Assembly: GCF_900589395.1 (NCBI RefSeq)
Contig: NZ_UUIS01000031.1
Location: 62,001-126,000 of the forward strand
Direction: 5' to 3'
DNA from: Pseudomonas viridiflava
GTDB taxonomy: Bacteria; Pseudomonadota; Gammaproteobacteria; Pseudomonadales; Pseudomonadaceae
Length of the DNA: 64,000 nt
Shown: piece after piece, positions 20,162 to 27,953 of the stretch
Numbering within the stretch: the first letter of the stretch is position 1
How the letters are laid out: each line of letters opens with the position of its first letter
Position numbers and translations under genes: made by a program
The notes under the pieces: model-generated
What the model saw: the letters and a program-made list of their open reading frames with translations, nothing else
Told to the model about the DNA's origin: nothing
Databases searched by the model: none

Positions 20162-22689
20162 AGGCTTAGTTCGCTCAGAATGTCGGGGTTGATTTCAATC
20201 GGGTCGTCCCCTTCGGAAATCGGCATGTTGAAGTGCTCGAAGCCCATGTCATTGATCTGCTCCAGAGCGCCATCGAGCATGAGCTCCATGTCTGCTGCTG
20301 CATCTTCAAGATCATGTCGACTCCATTCGTTGCGTGATAACAGCAGGCGCATAAACGCGCTGTGTTCGGCGTCAAGTCCATAAAGCTGCGTGTCAGGCTC
20401 AGGCAGGCTTGGTTGAGGAGCCAGATGGAGCACGGGCTCTTCGGTGTATTCATCCTCGAACACCTTGCCCAGCAAAGCTGAGACTTGCGCTGTCTCGCGC
20501 TGTAGCTGTGCAATTTTGCTCATGTCCAGAACGATGCCGGAGCTTGGCGCGGCGGGCCCGGAGGCTATCGAAGATTGCTGCGCCAGGCTGCCCGCCGCGC
20601 CGTGCAGGTCGTTGTACAGCAATTGCGGATCCAGTTGCAGCACCTTGTAGACGCGCTCGAGCAACCTGACCTCTTCCGGGCTGACAATCCCGTCAGCTTG
20701 AGCAAGGTGGGCAAGAAAACCTGCAATAGTGCGTCTTTGCGCCGGGCTCAGGGGGTCAAGCTTCTTCTTCAGGCTGGCCAGAGTCGGCGGCTGCTGCAAC
20801 TGGATGTGCAGGTGCGCCTTGAGGCGTTTGCGGTGTGCCACGCATAGGTGATTCCACGAGTCGATATGCCGGCCTACCAATGCAACTTCTGCCGGGCTTG
20901 TATCGCCATCGGCTGCGGCGACGGCGCACGCCAGCTCCAGGGTGACCAGAGCAGCGTGGTAGTCCGCCGTAGTACGCAGCGTGCCGTCATCGGGCTCGGT
21001 GGCAAACAGCGCGATGATCTCGTCTGCCTTTGGCGTCCGGCCGCCAGACAACACGTCGGGCTCCATGCCGATGCCGAGCGTTTCCAGCGTCTTTGCCAAG
21101 ACAATGACCTGATCACGGGCCAGGCTCCCGGTCGTCTGGAAGTGCTCCGCCAGTTCACCCATACGCATCGACAACACCTCATGGCCGGTACGTGATTGCA
21201 GGTCTTGTAGCGCAAACCTGGCGTGTTCGGGCCAAAGCCAGATGGGTAAATGTAACAATCCTTCCAGTGCCTCGGCGGCATCAGGATTACGTCCCAGGTA
21301 GCGGCTGAAGGGATCAAGCGCGGTGGCGCATTCGTCAATGAGCAGTTGCAGCTTTTTGCGTGTACTTGATATAGCTGTGACATCCGGGATATTGCCTACA
21401 GCGATTTCCGGGACTATCAGGCGCAGTGAGGTGGGGCGGTACGCAATCCTGAGGCGAGTCTTGTTGTTAGCCAGCATCAGTCCATTGGGGAAGCGCTGCT
21501 CATACGATGCCTTGAACAGGCGTTGAAACAGGTCGGCGCACCTGAACACCGGGGTGCGCCGCGAGATGTTCGGGTCCGAGCGTGCCCATGCCCACGCCCA
21601 GCCGGCATCCATGGGGTGCTTGTCTACTGCCAATTGGCCCAGTGCTACGCGCACGAGTGTCGGCAGGTCGTAGTCGTGGTCCGTGACGTCAGGCGGCGTT
21701 TGTAGATACATCTGTGCATCGATACGGGCCAGACTCAGGTGATCAAGCAGCCTTTTTGCATCGCTTTGGAAATCTGCGTGTCCGGTATAGAGCTTTTGCA
21801 AACGCAGCACTTCGGCGGCGATAGTGCCCAGCTCTGTGCGGGCGACAGTGTCGTGAGCCGAGTCCACCAGCGCGCGACGTTCCAGCCCATAGAAGAACAG
21901 CGAGACATAACCTGGATCTGCGAGTGGTGTACACCGTCCGCTTGCCAGCCATTGCAGATAACCACGGCGTGCGTGTGGGCTTAGGTTACTGTAGCTGGGC
22001 CAACCGGGCGTCAACTTTTCCTGCAGATCGACGGGCGCTTCGTGGACTTTCAACGTACTGTCAATGAAGGAGGGCTCGGCAAATCTGAACGCCGAATCGT
22101 TTGTGCCCACATAAATCATGCCGTCCGGCAGCAGTTGGTCAGCCACCATGATGGACTCGCCTGCTGTCAGCCAGCGGGTTTCAGAAAGGCGCTCGGGGGC
22201 GGATGGAATAATAAAGGCGTTGTGGCCGGACGGATCCTGGTGAAGGGTAAAGAATGCTGAGTCGGGCTGCGCTTTATTCACGGGCATAGCGTGTGCCGCA
22301 CTTCGATAATCATCTGGATAAGGGACAGTACCTCCGATCAGATTGAGAGAAGGGCGGCTATAGCGCAAATCGTGTGGGCAAGCGTCTTGCTGAACGGCTG
22401 TCTTGGCAGGCGACGCTGCATGCCGGTAGTCATCCGGGCAAGGCACAGTGCCGCCAATCAGATTGGAGGATGGATGGGAGTAGCGCGAACCTGGCAGAGA
22501 TGTTTCTTCAAATGCCACGATCCCGGCCGAGGGTGTGTAATGCCTGTAGTCGTCCGGATAAGGGAATGTGCCGCCAACCAGGTTGCAGGAGGGCCGACTG
22601 TAACGGGCGCTCTGCTGGGCAGCATGGTCTATTGATTCAAGGATCGGCTGGCGCGGGTCGCACAACGTATCGGGGTGTTTGTGCGCCAT
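20158..22689 (-). CDS. sngA: Shango-type defence protein SngA, TerB-domain protein with N-terminal repeats
   Basis: An 843-residue protein with the TerB-N, TerB, TerB-C layout. Two acidic TerB-like helices are visible: CAVAAADGDTSPAEVAL (about residue 586) and HLAQADGIVSPEEVRLLERV (about 666). In tellurite-resistance TerB such acidic helices bind metal. The first 130 residues are unusual: a 21-residue motif starting RYS and ending PDDYR occurs at residues 29-49, 69-89 and 109-129, an exact 40-residue period. The gene heads a three-gene overlapping operon with an ATPase and a helicase, as in Shango. No good ribosome site precedes ATG 22689 (only GGACG), so the start is moderately certain, but the repeats require a start upstream of residue 29. 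Confidence 0.82.
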   Translation of the reverse strand: MAHKHPDTLCDPRQPILESIDHAAQQSARYSRPSCNLVGGTFPYPDDYRHYTPSAGIVAFEETSLPGSRYSHPSSNLIGGTVPCPDDYRHAASPAKTAVQQDACPHDLRYSRPSLNLIGGTVPYPDDYRSAAHAMPVNKAQPDSAFFTLHQDPSGHNAFIIPSAPERLSETRWLTAGESIMVADQLLPDGMIYVGTNDSAFRFAEPSFIDSTLKVHEAPVDLQEKLTPGWPSYSNLSPHARRGYLQWLASGRCTPLADPGYVSLFFYGLERRALVDSAHDTVARTELGTIAAEVLRLQKLYTGHADFQSDAKRLLDHLSLARIDAQMYLQTPPDVTDHDYDLPTLVRVALGQLAVDKHPMDAGWAWAWARSDPNISRRTPVFRCADLFQRLFKASYEQRFPNGLMLANNKTRLRIAYRPTSLRLIVPEIAVGNIPDVTAISSTRKKLQLLIDECATALDPFSRYLGRNPDAAEALEGLLHLPIWLWPEHARFALQDLQSRTGHEVLSMRMGELAEHFQTTGSLARDQVIVLAKTLETLGIGMEPDVLSGGRTPKADEIIALFATEPDDGTLRTTADYHAALVTLELACAVAAADGDTSPAEVALVGRHIDSWNHLCVAHRKRLKAHLHIQLQQPPTLASLKKKLDPLSPAQRRTIAGFLAHLAQADGIVSPEEVRLLERVYKVLQLDPQLLYNDLHGAAGSLAQQSSIASGPAAPSSGIVLDMSKIAQLQRETAQVSALLGKVFEDEYTEEPVLHLAPQPSLPEPDTQLYGLDAEHSAFMRLLLSRNEWSRHDLEDAAADMELMLDGALEQINDMGFEHFNMPISEGDDPIEINPDILSELSL
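22303..22605 (-). repeat. three tandem 120-base coding repeats in sngA
   Basis: The units encode the 21-residue RYS...PDDYR motif at 22605-22543, 22485-22423 and 22365-22303, each offset by exactly 120 bases. The PDDYR codons differ at synonymous positions among the three copies (CCG GAC GAC TAC AGG, CCG GAT GAC TAC CGG and CCA GAT GAT TAT CGA), so the protein motif is kept while the DNA has drifted. Confidence 0.9.
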
Positions 22690-22792
22690 ATCAGTCGTCC
22701 GTGATCAAGGGGCTGGCCAGATGGCAGTATCCATAATTTTCCTGGGTGCGAACAGTGCGGATTGATGACGGATCTTGATCAGGATTACCTGC

Positions 22793-22820
22793 AAAAAAAA
22801 GGCGCTCCGAAGAGCGCCCC
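22793..22820 (-). terminator. rho-independent terminator of ibpA
   Basis: On the minus strand GGCGCTC, a TTCG loop and GAGCGCC are followed by an eight-base T run, a textbook terminator just after the ibpA stop codon. Confidence 0.9.
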
Positions 22821-22828
22821 TTGACTGC

Positions 22829-23287
22829 TTATTGCAAGCTGACCGTCTTGAGGTCGGGCTTCGATGAGCCGCCGATCTCGATGCGACGGGGCTTGGCTTC
22901 TTCCGGCACGATGCGCTGCAGTTCAATGCTCAGCAAGCCATTGTTCAATGCCGCGCCTTGGACTTCGATGTGATCGGCCAGGCGGAATGACAACCGGAAT
23001 GCCCGTTGGGCAATGCCCTGGTGCAGGTAGGTGACTTCCTTCTCGGATTCACGCTTGCCTCCGGCCACGGTCAGCACACCGTTCTCGACCTGGATGTCCA
23101 TGTCCTGCTCGGTCAGGCCGGCTGCCGCGATCACGATCCTGTATTCGTTGTCGCCATGCTTCTCGACGTTGTGAGGAGGGTAGGCGTTTCCGGCCTCGCT
23201 ACGGAGCGCCGATTCGAACAGGTCGTTGAAGCGATCAAAACCGACTGACTGACGAAACAGGGGAGCCAACGAAAGATGAGTAGCCAT
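22829..23287 (-). CDS. ibpA: small heat-shock protein IbpA
   Basis: A 152-residue Hsp20/alpha-crystallin chaperone that binds unfolding proteins on inclusion bodies. The N-terminus (LAPLFRQSVGFDRFNDLFE, about residues 7-25) and the alpha-crystallin core (YPPHNVEKHGDNEYRI, then YLHQGIAQRAFR) match E. coli IbpA closely; the C-terminal RRIEIG motif that docks between subunits is present. Upstream is a sigma-32 promoter and a hairpin that covers the ribosome site, so transcription and perhaps translation respond to heat. It is followed by a strong terminator, which isolates it from the defence operon further along the same strand. Confidence 0.95.
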   Translation of the reverse strand: MATHLSLAPLFRQSVGFDRFNDLFESALRSEAGNAYPPHNVEKHGDNEYRIVIAAAGLTEQDMDIQVENGVLTVAGGKRESEKEVTYLHQGIAQRAFRLSFRLADHIEVQGAALNNGLLSIELQRIVPEEAKPRRIEIGGSSKPDLKTVSLQ

Positions 23288-23291
23288 TTCA

Positions 23292-23320
23292 AAATCTCCT
23301 GAGTGTTCTCCAAGTGATTT
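23292..23320 (-). promoter_or_regulatory. candidate ROSE-like RNA thermometer hairpin
   Basis: In the ibpA leader, AAATC pairs with GATTT, CTT pairs with GGA of the ribosome site (AGGAG), and GAG pairs with CTC. The Shine-Dalgarno sequence is thus buried in a weak, interrupted stem. A second leader hairpin lies at 23324-23348. ibpA leaders in Pseudomonas are known heat sensors; here the structure is inferred by hand pairing. Confidence 0.55.
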
Positions 23321-23353
23321 AAGACGTGACCCGTTTTCGGCATCACGTACCGC

Positions 23354-23383
23354 AAATATAGGAGCGGGAAAACGGCTTTCAAG
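23354..23383 (-). promoter_or_regulatory. sigma-32 heat-shock promoter of ibpA
   Basis: On the minus strand CTTGAAA (23377-23383), a 14-base spacer and CCTATATTT (23354-23362) match the sigma-32 consensus CTTGAAA-N13/14-CCCCATNT. They lie about 67 bases before the start codon. Confidence 0.8.
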
Positions 23384-23502
23384 GGCAGGAAATAGAAAAT
23401 TTCAGACAGGCTGACGGCGTGTTTGATAACGATGCGTTATAAGAAAAACGCCGCTTTCTGGTAGGCCCTGGGCGCAGGGCGAAGGGGTGAAACAGAGTGG
23501 GG

Positions 23503-23542
23503 CGAGGCAGAAAATCCGTTGCAAATCAACGCTTCTGCCTCG
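23503..23542. repeat. hairpin downstream of tRNA-Ser
   Basis: CGAGGCAGAA (23503-23512) is exactly mirrored at 23533-23542, with a nested CGTTG/CAACG pair inside. It may end transcription or mark processing between the tRNA and ibpA. The rest of 23384-23559 shows no gene. Confidence 0.4.
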
Positions 23543-23559
23543 ACCAAACCCCAGAAACG

Positions 23560-23587
23560 ACAAAGCCCTGAACGAACAGGGCTTTGT
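23560..23587 (-). terminator. hairpin terminator downstream of tRNA-Ser
   Basis: ACAAAGCCCTG and CAGGGCTTTGT form an 11-bp stem with a six-base loop, directly after the 3' end of the tRNA on the minus strand. Confidence 0.65.
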
Positions 23588-23598
23588 GCTATCAAAGA

Positions 23599-23686
23599 TG
23601 GCGGAGGCATAGAGATTCGAACTCTAGGACCTGTTACAGTCGGCAGTTTTCAAGACTGCTGCCTTAAACCACTCGGCCATACCTCC
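23599..23686 (-). tRNA. tRNA-Ser (anticodon TGA)
   Basis: An 88-base class II tRNA read on the minus strand. It has acceptor GGAGGTA pairing with TGCCTCC, an encoded CCA, a long variable arm, and the anticodon stem-loop GCAGT-CTTGAAA-ACTGC with anticodon TGA. The T-loop GTTCGAATC is present. No integrase or duplicated tRNA end is seen nearby. Confidence 0.97.
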
Positions 23687-23822
23687 ACTTTTGTTGCGGG
23701 CGCCATAATACCCGAATGTAACAAGCTGTCAAACTCTCCCGGTGGTGAGTGATGGCGCCTCTGTTATGATCTTTGCAACTTGTCATTTCACAGCAAGCTT
23801 ATCAACTGTAAGGAGCTTCGCC

Positions 23823-24497
23823 ATGCGCGAACAGGATTACGTTCTCAAAACCGGTACGCAGGAGGCCGACCAGCTCGAGGTCAGTCGTGTCCTGCGCAAC
23901 ACTTACGGCCTTCTGGCCCTTACCCTGGCCTTCAGTGGCGTGATGGCGTTCGTTGCCCAGCAGATGGGCGTGCGTTACCCGAACGTATTCGTCGTCCTGA
24001 TCGGCTTCTATGGTCTGTTCTTCCTCACCGCCAAGCTGCGTGATTCGGTCTGGGGCATTGTCTCCACCTTCGCCCTGACCGGCTTCATGGGCTTTATCCT
24101 GGGCCCGATCCTCAATCGCTACCTGGGCATGACCGGTGGCGCTGAAGTGGTCGGTTCGGCGTTTGCCATGACTGCCCTGGTCTTCGGTGGCCTGTCGGCC
24201 TATGTGCTGATGACCCGCAAGGACATGAGCTTTCTGGGCGGCTTCATCACCGCAGGCTTCTTCGTGCTGCTGGCGGCCGTGCTGGCCAGCCTGTTCTTCC
24301 AGATCAGCGGCCTGCAACTGGCGATCAGCGCAGGTTTCGTACTGTTCTCGTCGGCCTGCATCCTGTTCCAGACCAGCGCGATCATCCAAGGTGGCGAGCG
24401 TAACTACATCATGGCGACCATCAGCCTGTATGTATCGATCTACAACCTGTTCATCAGCCTGTTGCAGATCTTCGGCATCATGAGCCGCGACGACTGA
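23823..24497 (+). CDS. yccA: Bax inhibitor-1/YccA family inner-membrane protein
   Basis: A 224-residue polytopic membrane protein with about seven hydrophobic segments, the first from TYGLLALTLAFSGVMAFVA (about residues 30-48). It belongs to the BI-1 family; E. coli YccA modulates the FtsH protease, and other members are pH-dependent calcium leak channels. AAGGAG lies nine bases before ATG 23823, which fixes the start. It is a single-gene unit with a strong terminator after the stop. It starts beside the tRNA gene on the opposite strand. Confidence 0.92.
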   Translation: MREQDYVLKTGTQEADQLEVSRVLRNTYGLLALTLAFSGVMAFVAQQMGVRYPNVFVVLIGFYGLFFLTAKLRDSVWGIVSTFALTGFMGFILGPILNRYLGMTGGAEVVGSAFAMTALVFGGLSAYVLMTRKDMSFLGGFITAGFFVLLAAVLASLFFQISGLQLAISAGFVLFSSACILFQTSAIIQGGERNYIMATISLYVSIYNLFISLLQIFGIMSRDD

Positions 24498-24514
24498 TCG
24501 TCAACCGGCCTCAC

Positions 24515-24540
24515 AAAAAGCCCGCGCAAGCGGGCTTTTT
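24515..24540. terminator. bidirectional terminator between yccA and the amine oxidase gene
   Basis: AAAAAGCCCGCGCAAGCGGGCTTTTT is an almost perfectly symmetric hairpin with A and T runs on both sides, so it can end the convergent yccA and solA-like transcripts. Confidence 0.9.
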
Positions 24541-24550
24541 GCTGCCTGCG

Positions 24551-25720
24551 TCAACGTGCAAAGCGTTGCAGGGAAAAGGCCGAAAGGTCGATGTCGCTGG
24601 CGCCCGATACACAGCGCTGCGCCAAGGCCTCGCCAAGTGCGGCTGAATGCTTGAAGCCGTGCCCCGAGCAGGCCGAGACCACGGTCACGTTGCGCAAGCG
24701 CGGATGCTCGTCGACGATGAAGTGGTAATCGGGCGTCACGGTGTAGGTACACACTGAGGATTTGGTCACGGCTGGTCGCAAGCCGGCGATCTTGTCCTGT
24801 ACCTGGGTGCGATACATGACCTCGACCTGTTCGGCATCGACCGTACGGTCCAGCGCGTCAGGGTCACAGGCCTGGTGGTACTGCTCGGTGGCCATCTTCA
24901 TGCTGCCTTCGCCGGGCAGGGGCGGGAAGCCATAACTGACGTCAGTAAAACCTGGCCCGTGGGTGAGAATGAAGCTGGGCGAGTGAGCGGCAAATACGGC
25001 AGGGTCTTCAACCTCGAACCAGTACAGCACCTGCCGGCACACCCGCAGCAACGAGTCGAAGGGCGCGCCCAGCAACCCGGCCGACCACATCCCGGCGCTG
25101 ACAATGACCTTGTCGGCCAGGATCACGCCCTGATCAGTGCTGACCTGCACCCCGGCGCCAACAGTGTCCAGCGCCGTGACCATCTCGTTGACCCGCAGGG
25201 TGGCGCCATGGTGCGTTGCCTGTTGCAACTGCACGGCAATGCACCGTTCCGGGCGCAGGTAACCCCCCTCGGGCTCGAAATAGCCGATGGCGCTGTCCAG
25301 CACCGGGGCAAACTGCGCAAAACGCTGGCGGATCGCCGTGGCGTCCAGTACCTGGTGATCAATGCCGTAGGCTTGCGCCAGGGCGATGGTCCTGTGGGTA
25401 AAGTCGTCGGCGTCTTTGGGGTCATAGCGTGGGCTGGAGGTCATCAACAAGACGCCGCACTGCTCGAACAGCGACTCACCCGACAACGCTTCCAGCTCGC
25501 GCCACAGCTGGTGCGAGCGCCGTACCAGCGGCAGGTACTGCGGCCCCTCGCCATTGGACAGACGAGTGATCCGCGTGTCGCCATGGCTGGAGCCCTGGGC
25601 ATGCGGTGGGGCATAGCGATCGATGCCTACTGCCTTTACGCCTGCCCTGGCCAGTTGATACAGCGTCGCGGCACCCATCGCGCCCAGGCCGAGCACGGCC
25701 ACTTCGTAATGCTGCTGCAT
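24551..25720 (-). CDS. solA: N-methyl-L-tryptophan oxidase / monomeric sarcosine oxidase family
   Basis: A 389-residue FAD amine oxidase that demethylates an N-methyl amino acid to give formaldehyde and H2O2. The dinucleotide motif is LGLGAMGAATLYQLARAG (about residues 9-26). HAQGSSHGDTRITRL (about 40-54) is typical of the sarcosine/MTOX group. The C-terminal segment ACSGHGFKHSAALGE normally contains the covalent-flavin cysteine region (CSGHGFK). Whether the substrate is sarcosine, N-methyltryptophan or another N-methyl compound cannot be settled by eye. It is a stand-alone gene without the heterotetrameric sarcosine oxidase subunits. Confidence 0.85.
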   Translation of the reverse strand: MQQHYEVAVLGLGAMGAATLYQLARAGVKAVGIDRYAPPHAQGSSHGDTRITRLSNGEGPQYLPLVRRSHQLWRELEALSGESLFEQCGVLLMTSSPRYDPKDADDFTHRTIALAQAYGIDHQVLDATAIRQRFAQFAPVLDSAIGYFEPEGGYLRPERCIAVQLQQATHHGATLRVNEMVTALDTVGAGVQVSTDQGVILADKVIVSAGMWSAGLLGAPFDSLLRVCRQVLYWFEVEDPAVFAAHSPSFILTHGPGFTDVSYGFPPLPGEGSMKMATEQYHQACDPDALDRTVDAEQVEVMYRTQVQDKIAGLRPAVTKSSVCTYTVTPDYHFIVDEHPRLRNVTVVSACSGHGFKHSAALGEALAQRCVSGASDIDLSAFSLQRFAR

Positions 25721-26093
25721 GGTCGGTTCGCCTTGAAAAAGTGAATCATTTCAACGGCACGCCAATGAAAAATCAATGCTTTATCAAAGACCGGCATCAA
25801 TCTGAAGCTCAGCGGACCCTTTAGTCGATGTGACCATCCGTCGCTTGCTTTTATTTGTCATTTAGGGTTCGAAAAAGCTTCAAAAGTTGTCCACGAAAAT
25901 CGTGGGTATGTCTGTGGGTAACTTTGTGAAAGCCTTGTGTGGCGGGGTGTTTGGGGGTGTGGTTAATTTTTGATCAGTGCGCATGTACGTCTGATTGCTG
26001 CACAGGTCGAAGGCATTTTCAACTGCGAAAGCGTGCCCGGAAACAGGTTTTTTATGTCGGTTGATCAGTGGCTTACAGCACTCTGGAGGGCAT
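25721..26093. other. intergenic region without a supported gene
   Basis: About 370 bases separate two minus-strand genes. The half next to the amine oxidase is AT-rich and should hold its promoter. A short hairpin (CCACGAAAATCGTGG) near 25890 and a G/T-rich tract follow. A 21-codon frame there has no ribosome site. I support no gene here; an unrecognised small RNA is possible. Confidence 0.4.
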
Positions 26094-26127
26094 AAAAAAG
26101 GCGCGACCCTTATCGGGTCGCGCCTCG
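26094..26127 (-). terminator. rho-independent terminator of the semialdehyde dehydrogenase gene
   Basis: On the minus strand AGGCGCGACCC and GGGTCGCGCCT pair around a short loop and are followed by a run of T, just after the stop codon. Confidence 0.88.
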
Positions 26128-26146
26128 TTCAAGACCAGCGAATCGA

Positions 26147-27730
26147 TCAGACGATCGGCTGGTCGCTCCACTCACCGTTGACCAGGCGACGCAGACCCAG
26201 CGGGTTGGCGTTCTGCAGGGCGGGCGGCAGCAGGCTGTCAGCGTGGTTCTGATAGCAGACCGGGCGCAGGAAACGGTCGATGGCCAGAGTGCCCACCGAA
26301 GTACCACGCGCGTCGGAGGTGGCCGGGTATGGACCGCCGTGGACCATGGCGTCGCACACTTCGACACCGGTCGGGTAGCCGTTGACCAGGATACGACCGA
26401 CCTTGTCTTCCAGCAGCGGCAGCAGCCACTGGTAGCCGGACAGCTCGGCCGGCTCGCCGATCAGAGTGGCCGTCAGTTGACCGCGCAGGGCCAGCAGGGC
26501 GTTCTTGAGCTCGGCATCATCGGCCACTTCGATGGCGATGGTGGTCGGGCCGAAGACTTCTTCCTGCAGCAGTTCGTCGCCGTTGAGCAGCAGGCTCACG
26601 TCAGCCTTGAACAGCTGTGCCTGGGCCTGCTTGCCTTCCTGGACCTTGCCGGCCAGGTGTGTGACACCCGGGTGCGACAGCAGGTGCTCGACGCCTTTGC
26701 TGTAGCTGCGCAGGCCACCGGCATTGAGCATGGTCTGGGCACCCTGGCCGCCGATGTGCTCGGCCAGTTGCTCCAGGAACGTCGAGAAAGCCGGCGAACG
26801 CAGGCCAATGACCACGCCCGGGTTGGTGCAGAACTGGCCGGCACCCATGACCACGGACGAAGCCAGGTCGCGGGCAACGGCTTCGCCACGCACGTTGAGC
26901 GCCTCAGGCAGCACAATCACCGGGTTGATGCTCGACATCTCGGCGAACACCGGAATCGGTTGCGGGCGCTCGGCGGCCATCTTGCTCAGGGCATTGCCGC
27001 CGCCCAGGGAGCCGGTGAAGCCGACGGCCTGGATGGCCGGATGCTTGACCAGGCCTTCGCCGACGCCGTTGCCGAAGATCATGTTGAACACGCCTTTAGG
27101 CATGCCGGTGCGCTCGGCGGCGCGGATGATGGCCTGGCCGACCAGGTCGGCGGTGGCCATGTGGCCGCTGTGCGCCTTGAACACCACCGGGCAACCGGCG
27201 GCCAGGGCTGCAGCGGTGTCGCCGCCGGCGGTGGAGAAGGCCAGCGGGAAGTTGCTGGCGCCGAACACGGCCACCGGGCCTACGCCGATGCGGTACTGAC
27301 GCAGGTCGACGCGTGGCATCGGCTTGCGGTCCGGCAGCGGCAGGTCGATACGCGCGCCCAGGTAGTCGCCACGGCGCAGTATCTGGGCAAACAGGCGCAT
27401 CTGGCCGCTGGTGCGACCGCGCTCGCCCTGGATGCGGGCTTGCGGCAGCGCCGTTTCCTGGCACACCACGGCGACGAAGTCGTCACCCAGTTGATCGAGC
27501 TCATCGGCGATGGCGTCGAGGAACTCGGCGCGGCGTGCAGGGCTCAGTTGACGAAATTCAGGGAAGGCGGCCTTGGCCGCATTGGCGGCAGCGTCGATTT
27601 CGCCTTCGGTGGCCTGCACGAAGGTATAAGGCAGGGCTTCACCGGTGGTGGCGTCCAGGCTTTGCTGCTGGGTCTGACCAAGGGCGCTGCGAGCGCCGCC
27701 GATGAAGTTGTGGCCGAGAAGGGTGGACAT
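26147..27730 (-). CDS. 2,5-dioxovalerate (alpha-ketoglutarate semialdehyde) dehydrogenase
   Basis: A 527-residue aldehyde dehydrogenase. It begins MSTLLGHNFIGGARS, with AGGAGA a few bases upstream of ATG 27730. The general-base region is VFAEMSSINPVIV and the nucleophile is in GAGQFCTNPGVV. Both the length and the SSINPV/FCTNPG signatures are those of ketoglutarate semialdehyde dehydrogenases, which make 2-oxoglutarate in glucarate, galactarate or arabinose and hydroxyproline breakdown. The glucarate dehydratase gene in this window lies 15 kb away, so any pathway link is not by operon. It is a single gene with its own terminator. Confidence 0.88.
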   Translation of the reverse strand: MSTLLGHNFIGGARSALGQTQQQSLDATTGEALPYTFVQATEGEIDAAANAAKAAFPEFRQLSPARRAEFLDAIADELDQLGDDFVAVVCQETALPQARIQGERGRTSGQMRLFAQILRRGDYLGARIDLPLPDRKPMPRVDLRQYRIGVGPVAVFGASNFPLAFSTAGGDTAAALAAGCPVVFKAHSGHMATADLVGQAIIRAAERTGMPKGVFNMIFGNGVGEGLVKHPAIQAVGFTGSLGGGNALSKMAAERPQPIPVFAEMSSINPVIVLPEALNVRGEAVARDLASSVVMGAGQFCTNPGVVIGLRSPAFSTFLEQLAEHIGGQGAQTMLNAGGLRSYSKGVEHLLSHPGVTHLAGKVQEGKQAQAQLFKADVSLLLNGDELLQEEVFGPTTIAIEVADDAELKNALLALRGQLTATLIGEPAELSGYQWLLPLLEDKVGRILVNGYPTGVEVCDAMVHGGPYPATSDARGTSVGTLAIDRFLRPVCYQNHADSLLPPALQNANPLGLRRLVNGEWSDQPIV

Positions 27731-27953
27731 CGGTATCTCCTGTTGTTTTGACATGGGCGGCGGGTTGATCACCTGCCTGATGCCCCGTGGGTTGCCGAAT
27801 CGCGGATGGAGTGAGGGTGGAACTGGCGAGCTGCACACAGGCCAGCACCGGTGCATCGATAAGTTGGCAGTCATCGTACAACTACGCCTGTCCGATGCGC
27901 AACTGCCACTCGGTGTTAACCTATGGCCATCATCTGCCCTTCGGAGTCGGGAC

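Noticed and set aside
22303..22605. CRISPR-like interpretation of the 120-base repeats in sngA
   Set aside because: Repeats are coding, in frame and diverged in DNA; spacers are protein-coding, and no cas gene is present.
23599..23686. tRNA-Ser as the attachment site for the defence island
   Set aside because: No second copy of the tRNA 3' end and no integrase was seen; the ibpA gene lies between the tRNA and the cassette.
25880..25935. DnaA-box-like TGTGGGTAA and TTGTCCACG as an origin
   Set aside because: Only isolated near-matches, no cluster, and none of the dnaA/dnaN/gyrB neighbourhood; hairpin symmetry explains part of it.
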